Origin: Actinoplanes philippinensis
GTDB taxonomy: Bacteria; Actinomycetota; Actinomycetes; Mycobacteriales; Micromonosporaceae
DNA length: 64,000 nucleotides
Direction: 5' to 3'
Assembly (NCBI RefSeq): GCF_900113015.1
Contig: NZ_FONV01000009.1
Coordinates: forward strand, 372,001-436,000
Under the pieces are notes generated by a model that worked only from the letters and a program-made list of their open reading frames with translations, was not told where the DNA came from and did not search any database. Numbering within the stretch: the stretch's first letter is position 1; each line of letters opens with the position of its first letter. This document shows positions 59,166-64,000 of the stretch, in pieces. Both the position numbers and the translations under genes were made by a program.

Positions 59166-60398
59166 TCACCGTTCGAACAGGTCGTCCGGGTCGCTCACCC
59201 AGGCGGAGAAGACCGGCACCCCGTGCCACGGTCCGGGCTGCGTCGTGCCGCCGGTTCCGGACGTCTGCGAGGCCACCGCGACCACGGCGTACGGATGAGC
59301 GAACCGCAACTCGGCCTCCCGCGCGAGCATCCGGCCGAGTCCCACGGACTTGTACGACACCGTCGAGGTCAGCGCGGCCGCCTCGAACCCGTACTGCCCG
59401 TACCGGGCCACCGCCGTCTGCTGCGCCTGATGGGCGAGCCCGTCGACCCCGAGCAGGCCCGCGAGGACCTTCGCCGCGGCGGGGAACCCCGGACCCGTCA
59501 CGGACAGGTCGAGCGTGGAATGAGCCGACCAGCAGGGCAGCACCGCGGAGTAGCGCTCGCTGTCGCCGTGCACCTCGGTCTCCCGGATGGTCCACAACGG
59601 GGTCTCACCGAGCGGCAGTCCGGCGAGCGAGACCTGGCTCCTCGGCCGACGGCCCGAGACACATGCGGGAGCGATCTCGTACGCCGCGGCCAGCACCCGG
59701 GCCGGATCGACGCCGGGCGCCGCGGCCACCGACACCACCTGAAGCCCACCCGTCTGGTCGTAGTCGTCGTCGGGGTCCTCGGCGGGCACGCCGGACGCCA
59801 CGTGCACGATGATCTCGCCGGCGTGCTCCGACCGGGCGATGAACATCCGGTGGCCCGAGTGCGGTGTCCGCAGCGCCTGGCTCAGCCGGGACGCCCACGG
59901 CGAGTCAGGGCCGAGGTCCGCCGCCGGGGTGGCCGTGAACGGCTCCCGCCAGGAGACCTTCGTCGCGAGCACGGTCGCCAATACGAGCAGCGCCTGGGGT
60001 GAGACGTCCGGCATGGATTCGATGAGACCGAGGCTGTGCTCCCGCACCCATCGGTCCAGCTCCGGCCGGCCCGGCAGCGGCCCGAAACTCGTCGTCGGTG
60101 GCAGCCCGGCCCACCAGCCGGCCGGCCCGGAGACGTCGGCATCCGGGCCGTACCACACCGCGGAGGCGGCCCCCACCATGCTGTGCGGCTGTTCGAGCAG
60201 GGCGCCGGCCAGCGTGGCCGCCTCGTCCGGGTCCATCCCGAGGTCCTCGGCCAGGTCGTGACCGGGTGGCGCCGCCTTCGCGACGAGCGCCAGCAGCAGC
60301 CAGGCGCCCAGCGGGGAGGCCACATGGTGCTGCGTCCCGGCAACCCGGTGAAACCGCTCCGCGTACCGCCCCAGCGCCGGGATCAACTCCATCGCCAC
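59166..60398 (-). CDS. serpin-like protein
   Basis: Product of 410 residues, the usual serpin length, without a signal peptide. The N-terminal helical part (HVASPLGAWLLLALVAKAAPPGHDLAEDLGMDPDEAATLAGALL), LVLATVLATKVSWREPF and the end FAHPYAVVAVAS ... GPWHGVPVFSAWV correspond to the serpin breach and strand regions of a divergent actinobacterial subgroup. A canonical reactive-centre hinge (GTEAAAAT) is replaced by FEAAALTSTVSY, so inhibitory function is uncertain. A cytoplasmic location is suggested by the lack of an export signal. Confidence 0.75.
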   Translation of the reverse strand: MAMELIPALGRYAERFHRVAGTQHHVASPLGAWLLLALVAKAAPPGHDLAEDLGMDPDEAATLAGALLEQPHSMVGAASAVWYGPDADVSGPAGWWAGLPPTTSFGPLPGRPELDRWVREHSLGLIESMPDVSPQALLVLATVLATKVSWREPFTATPAADLGPDSPWASRLSQALRTPHSGHRMFIARSEHAGEIIVHVASGVPAEDPDDDYDQTGGLQVVSVAAAPGVDPARVLAAAYEIAPACVSGRRPRSQVSLAGLPLGETPLWTIRETEVHGDSERYSAVLPCWSAHSTLDLSVTGPGFPAAAKVLAGLLGVDGLAHQAQQTAVARYGQYGFEAAALTSTVSYKSVGLGRMLAREAELRFAHPYAVVAVASQTSGTGGTTQPGPWHGVPVFSAWVSDPDDLFER

Positions 60399-60483
60399 GT
60401 CCCTCCCTCGGATGTGGCTCCACCTTCGCAGGCGTGATCAAGAGCCATCGGCCGACCCGGCAGCGGCCGGTGTTCCGGTCTCG

Positions 60484-61086
60484 TCAGATCCAGTCGTGTT
60501 CGCGGGCGTACCGTGCCGCCTCGTGGCGGGTCTGGGTCTGGGTCTTCTGCATGGCGCTCGACAGGTAGTTACGCACCGTTCCCTGCGCGAGGTGCAGCCG
60601 GGCGGCGATCTCCGCGACCGAGTAGCCCTCCCCCGTCACCCGCAGCACGTCGAGTTCGCGGTCGGTGAGCGGGCAGTCGTCCATCACGGCGAGCGCGGAC
60701 ACGTCCGGGTCGATCCATCGGCGCCCGGCGCGCAGCGTGCCGATCACCGTCGCGATGTGCGCCGGCTCCGCGGATTTGCTGACGAAACCCTGCACCCCCA
60801 ACTTCAAGGCCCTGCGGAGTACGCCGGGACGCGCGTGCCGGGTCAACATGAGGATGACCTGGTCCGGCCGGGTCGCCCGGATGGACGCGACAGCGGCCAG
60901 CCCGTCCACCCCGGGCATCTCCAGGTCGATGACGAGCACGTCGGGCCGGTGCAGCAGGGTCGCCTCGACCGCGGCGGCGCCGTCGGCGGCCTCGGCGAGC
61001 ACGGTGATGTCGGACTCCAGCGGCAGCAGCGCGGCCAGGGCCTTGCGCAGCAGCGCCTCGTCGTCGGCGAGCACCACTGTCGTCAT
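60484..61086 (-). CDS. NarL/FixJ-type response regulator
   Basis: Response regulator of 200 residues. The receiver domain (about 1-120) has the acidic pair in LADDEAL, the phospho-acceptor Asp in VLVIDLEMPGVDG and the Lys in VSKSAEP. The LuxR helix-turn-helix (about 135-195) reads LTDRELDVLRVTGEGYSVAEIAARLHLAQGTVRNYLSSAMQKTQTQTRHEAA. ATG 61086 overlaps the kinase stop (ATGA). It is expected to act on the divergent ABC exporter promoter through the inverted repeat at 62235-62258. Confidence 0.95.
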   Translation of the reverse strand: MTTVVLADDEALLRKALAALLPLESDITVLAEAADGAAAVEATLLHRPDVLVIDLEMPGVDGLAAVASIRATRPDQVILMLTRHARPGVLRRALKLGVQGFVSKSAEPAHIATVIGTLRAGRRWIDPDVSALAVMDDCPLTDRELDVLRVTGEGYSVAEIAARLHLAQGTVRNYLSSAMQKTQTQTRHEAARYAREHDWI

Positions 61087-62192
61087 CGCTGCGCCACCGC
61101 CGGGAAGGCCGCGGCCGTGACGAACTCCCCGTCGCCGGCGGTGACGGTCAGCGTGCCGCCGTCGTCGGCCAGCCGTTGCCGCAGCGCCGACAGGCCGCGC
61201 AGCTCCGGCACCGTGTCCCCGGCGAACCCGTCGTTGCCGATGCTGATCCCGGACGGTGACACCACGATGCGTACGCGGGTCGCCTCGGAGTGGCGCAGGA
61301 TGTTCGTCGTGGTCTCGCGCAGCACCTGCCCGAGCAGCTCCCCGGCACGCGCGTCCACCTCGCCCTCGCGGGTGACCCGCACCCGGATCCCGGCCGCCTC
61401 GAACAGGTTCTTCGCGTTCTCCAGTTCCGCGGACAGGTTGAGCCGGTGCTGGGCGTACGCGAGCTTCCTGGTCTGTTCGATGGTGTCGCTGACCAGGGCG
61501 TGGATCTCGCGCAGCTCCTCCTCGGCGCGGGCCGGGTCGCGCTGCACCAGCTTGCCGGCGAGCACCGCCTTCAGTTTCACCACGTGCAGCGTGTGGCCCT
61601 GGATGTCGTGCAGGTCGCCGGCGAAGCGAACCCGTTCCCGGATGACGGCCAGCTCGGCCTCCCGCTCTCTGCTCATCTCCAGCTCCTGGACGATGTCGTA
61701 GAACCGCTCCCCGACGAACGACAGCACCATGACCACCGCGCTGACGACGGCCGGGATCAGCACGTAACCGACCAGCGCCGCGGAGTCGACCAGCAGCCGG
61801 GCCGCGCCCACCGCCGTGACATAGCCGACCAGTGCGGCCGCCGCCGTGTGCCGCAGGCGCGGCAACCGGGGCACGACCAGCGAGGCGACGCTGGAGATTC
61901 CCCAGTACGCGTTGGGGGCGCCGATCACCAGCGACCCGACCGGCCAGACCGCGGCCGCGACGATCACGCACGGCAGGGCCACCCGGGCGACGTCGTTGGC
62001 CGTCCACCGCTCGAAGGCCACCAGCGCCGCGACGACAGCGGGCGCCAGCACCAGCACGTGCCACCAGGTGCGCGCGTCGACCGCCACCACGACCACCGCG
62101 GCGAGCACCAGGGGCGGCAGCGCGGAAGCCAGGTTCAGCCTGCGCAGCCGGCCCTGCGTCGCCTCGGTGATGCGCAACGATCTTGCGTTCAT
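61083..62192 (-). CDS. membrane sensor histidine kinase (HisKA_3 type)
   Basis: Kinase of 369 residues in the DesK-like family. About five to six membrane helices in residues 20-165 form the sensor. The phospho-acceptor His is in RVRFAGDLHDIQGHTLHVVKLKA. The ATPase domain includes LLGQVLRETTTNILRHSEATRVRI (N box region) and GNDGFAG, GLSALRQRL (G boxes). ATG 62192 is taken as the start; upstream sequence belongs to the divergent promoter region. It pairs with the response regulator immediately downstream. Confidence 0.93.
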   Translation of the reverse strand: MNARSLRITEATQGRLRRLNLASALPPLVLAAVVVVAVDARTWWHVLVLAPAVVAALVAFERWTANDVARVALPCVIVAAAVWPVGSLVIGAPNAYWGISSVASLVVPRLPRLRHTAAAALVGYVTAVGAARLLVDSAALVGYVLIPAVVSAVVMVLSFVGERFYDIVQELEMSREREAELAVIRERVRFAGDLHDIQGHTLHVVKLKAVLAGKLVQRDPARAEEELREIHALVSDTIEQTRKLAYAQHRLNLSAELENAKNLFEAAGIRVRVTREGEVDARAGELLGQVLRETTTNILRHSEATRVRIVVSPSGISIGNDGFAGDTVPELRGLSALRQRLADDGGTLTVTAGDGEFVTAAAFPAVAQR

Positions 62193-62234
62193 CCGTCCAG
62201 TATTCGGGTGCCGCCGCCCGCCGGACAGTGACAC

Positions 62235-62258
62235 CACGTCACCTGTCGCCGTGACGTG
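62235..62258. promoter_or_regulatory. inverted repeat between kinase and ABC exporter genes
   Basis: CACGTCAC, eight-base spacer, then GTGACGTG form an exact inverted repeat 43 bases from each divergent start (62192 and 62301). It is the best candidate binding site for the response regulator. Confidence 0.65.
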
Positions 62259-62300
62259 ACGGCACTGACCGTACCCCGGAGAAATTGATGGTGTTGTGTC

Positions 62301-63179
62301 ATGCCAACTCCGGTCATCGCAGTCGAGAAACTGAATCTGCGGTACGGCGACTTCCACGCCGTCCGTGACCTGTCCTTCGAGGTACGCCCCGGCGAGCTGT
62401 ACGCCCTGCTCGGCACCAACGGCGCCGGGAAGACCTCGACGCTGGAGATCGTCGAGGGCCACCGGACACCGACGTCGGGTGCGGTACGGGTGTTCGGCCA
62501 CAGCCCCCGCGACCGTGCCGCGGTCCGCCCCCGGATGGGGATCATGCTGCAGGAGAGCGGCTTCTCCCCGGACCTGACGGTGGCCGAGTCGGTCCGCCTG
62601 ATCGGCGCGCTCACCCGCCGTGACGACGACGCCGGCCGGGTCCTCGACATCGTCGGCCTCACCCGTAAGGCGGACACGGTGGTGGCGCAGCTGTCCGGCG
62701 GCGAGAAGCGGCGCCTCGACTTCGCCACCGCGGTGTACGGCAACCCGGAGCTGCTGTTCCTGGACGAGCCGACCACCGGCCTCGACATCCAGTCACGCGA
62801 CGCGCTCTGGGAGGCGGTCGACCGGCTCCGCGAGAACGGCACGACGATCGTGCTGACCACGCACTACCTGGAGGAGGCGCAGCAGCGCGCCGACCGGATC
62901 GGGCTCATGCACCGGGGCGTCCTGCACCGCGAGGGCACGGTCGGTGAGCTTACCCGCTCGCTGCCGTCGCACATCCGGTTCCGGCTGCCCGCCGCCTCCC
63001 CGGCACTGCCGCTGCCGTCCGCCGCCGCCGGTGACGGCACGGTCGTCGTCGAGACGTTCACCCTGCAGAAAGACCTGCACCTGCTGCTCGGCTGGGCACA
63101 CGACCACGCCGTCGAGTTCGAGGACCTGTCCGCCGGTGCGACAGGGCTCGACGACGTCTTCCGTACCCTCGACCGTTAA
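62301..63179 (+). CDS. ABC exporter ATP-binding protein
   Basis: ATPase of 292 residues. Walker A is LLGTNGAGKTSTLE, the signature LSGGEKRRLDFA, Walker B LLFLDEPTTGLD and the switch His is in LTTHYLEEA. The C-terminal extension (about 215-290) is of the DrrA/NodI type found in drug, lipid or lantibiotic exporters. It is adjacent to a permease gene 13 bases downstream and divergent from a two-component system. Drug or cell-envelope stress export is a reasonable guess, unproven. Confidence 0.95.
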   Translation: MPTPVIAVEKLNLRYGDFHAVRDLSFEVRPGELYALLGTNGAGKTSTLEIVEGHRTPTSGAVRVFGHSPRDRAAVRPRMGIMLQESGFSPDLTVAESVRLIGALTRRDDDAGRVLDIVGLTRKADTVVAQLSGGEKRRLDFATAVYGNPELLFLDEPTTGLDIQSRDALWEAVDRLRENGTTIVLTTHYLEEAQQRADRIGLMHRGVLHREGTVGELTRSLPSHIRFRLPAASPALPLPSAAAGDGTVVVETFTLQKDLHLLLGWAHDHAVEFEDLSAGATGLDDVFRTLDR

Positions 63180-63192
63180 GGAGACCCGCACC

Positions 63193-63912
63193 GTGCTCGC
63201 CATCGCTCGTAGTGAGCTCATCCAGATCTTCCGCAACCGTCTCGTGCTGGTCACCAGCCTCATCATGCCGGTCGCGGTCAGTGCGTTCTTCATCTACCGC
63301 CACGAGGTCTTCGCCGCCCTCGGCAGCCTCGGCTACATCGCGGCCGTCATCATGGTGACCGTCGGCGCGTTCGGCCTCTACACCTCCACCGTCACGACCC
63401 TGGCGTCACGCCGGCAGAACCTGTTCCTCAAACGGCTGCGCTCGACCGCCGCCGGCGACGCCGGCATCCTCGCCGGCCTGATCCTGCCCGCCACGATTCT
63501 GGCCGCCGTGCAGGTCACCGCGATCCTGGCCGCCCTGGCCGCGGTGTCCGGCCGCCCGGCCGACATCGCGCTGCTGGCCGCGGCGGTCGTCGCCACCCTG
63601 GCCATGATGATCGGTCTCGCCCTCGCCACGGCCGGCCTGACGAACTCCCCCGAACACGCCCAGGTGACCACGCTGCCGGTCAGCCTCGGCGTCATCGCCG
63701 TGGCAAGCTGGGTCGGCATCAGCGGCACCGAGGAGCTGACCCTGCTCAAGCGCCTGCTGCCCGGCGGTTCGGCCACCGAGCTGGTGCTGAACGCCTGGAA
63801 CGGCGGCGTCGCTCTCGGCGACTCCCTGATCCTGCTGGCCCCGACCGCCGCGTGGGTCGTCGTGGCGGGCGCCCTGGCCGGCCGCTTGTTCCGCTGGGAG
63901 CCGCGCCGCTGA
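63193..63912 (+). CDS. ABC-2 type exporter permease
   Basis: Permease of 239 residues with six hydrophobic segments. The GTG at 63193 follows GGAGAC. ARSELIQIFRNRLVLVTSLIMPVAVSAFFIY is the ABC-2 N-terminus (cytoplasmic amphipathic helix plus first membrane helix), and the conserved RLRSTAAGDAGILAGLIL segment follows. The C-terminus is basic (FRWEPRR). It forms the transporter with the preceding ATPase as a probable homodimer. It ends before a strong hairpin. Confidence 0.92.
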   Translation: MLAIARSELIQIFRNRLVLVTSLIMPVAVSAFFIYRHEVFAALGSLGYIAAVIMVTVGAFGLYTSTVTTLASRRQNLFLKRLRSTAAGDAGILAGLILPATILAAVQVTAILAALAAVSGRPADIALLAAAVVATLAMMIGLALATAGLTNSPEHAQVTTLPVSLGVIAVASWVGISGTEELTLLKRLLPGGSATELVLNAWNGGVALGDSLILLAPTAAWVVVAGALAGRLFRWEPRR

Positions 63913-63931
63913 CGCCCGCCCGGCATCTGCG

Positions 63932-63971
63932 GGGCCGGACCGGCGACGCCCCCGGGCTGCCGGTCCGGCCC
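63932..63971 (+). terminator. terminator hairpin after ABC exporter operon
   Basis: GGGCCGGACCGGC and its exact complement pair over 13 bp around a 14-base loop, 20 bases after the permease stop. Confidence 0.65.
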
Positions 63972-64000
63972 GCCGCACCTCGACTGCCGGCGGCTTCCCT

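Noticed and set aside
1..64000. CRISPR arrays, tRNA or rRNA genes, prophage, biosynthetic gene cluster
   Set aside because: No regularly spaced repeats, cloverleaf, rRNA signature, phage structural gene or PKS/NRPS domain was seen while reading both strands; a computational scan was not possible.

Overview
The window is GC-rich actinobacterial chromosome. Codons end mostly in G or C, GTG and TTG starts are common, many promoters look leaderless, and there are numerous secreted proteins. The gene set (ECF42 sigma factor with a DGPF partner, PaaX, CBM2 esterase, NB-ARC/TPR regulator, serpin-like protein, I36 inhibitor) resembles soil filamentous actinomycetes such as Actinoplanes or other Micromonosporaceae. 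That placement is inference. I saw no rRNA, tRNA, CRISPR array, prophage or complete insertion sequence.

Layout. 1-6.4 kb: an M4 metalloprotease (cut by the window start) facing a LuxR-type regulator across a perfect palindrome; a TetR regulator facing a TMEM175-like channel across two palindromes; a DUF5937-type winged-helix regulator; a secreted I36 inhibitor. 6.4-10.3 kb: two operons, each with a zinc alcohol/formaldehyde dehydrogenase plus one small partner (SRPBCC protein or DJ-1/PfpI protein). 10.8-16 kb: a membrane diguanylate cyclase, small secreted proteins, an alpha/beta hydrolase with Ala at the nucleophile position, and gene remnants. 15.9-19.2 kb: DUF998, DGPF/YCII, ECF42 and PaaX. 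19.3-31.5 kb: secreted and surface proteins, including a CE1-CBM2 esterase, a DUF4360 protein, a Ser/Thr kinase and a 1,935-residue ThuA/sugar-dehydrogenase/PKD/CBM protein.

31.5-38.1 kb is an accessory region: epoxide-hydrolase-like protein, nucleotidyltransferase, an HflX N-terminal domain without its GTPase, two SUKH-like proteins, a HycA-like protein and a pseudogene with two in-frame UGA codons. Most genes here begin with a TAnnnT box 6-7 nt before the start codon. A 926-residue STAND regulator follows, then a chimeric transposase scar beside an SDR/TetR pair with two TGAAC operators. 43.5-50.1 kb: a ricin-type lectin, a second sugar dehydrogenase with a CebR-like operator, a large GGDEF-EAL membrane protein and an orphan sugar-binding lipoprotein. 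50.1-58.9 kb: MerR, methyltransferase, MalY-like aminotransferase/DinB operon, CGNR regulator, TraB/TIKI-like protein, lipoprotein, and a barstar-domain protein next to a repeat protein. 59.2-64 kb: serpin-like protein, then a two-component system divergent from an ABC exporter, ending in a strong hairpin.

Functional threads. One is extracellular hydrolysis and carbohydrate handling (M4 protease, CE1-CBM2, ThuA-GSDH, second GSDH, lectin, binding lipoprotein). A second is many local regulator/target pairs with palindromic operators. A third is two islands of immunity-like genes (SUKH at 34.4-38.1 kb, barstar at 56-58.4 kb) without visible cognate toxins. All family calls come from reading translations; no database search was run.
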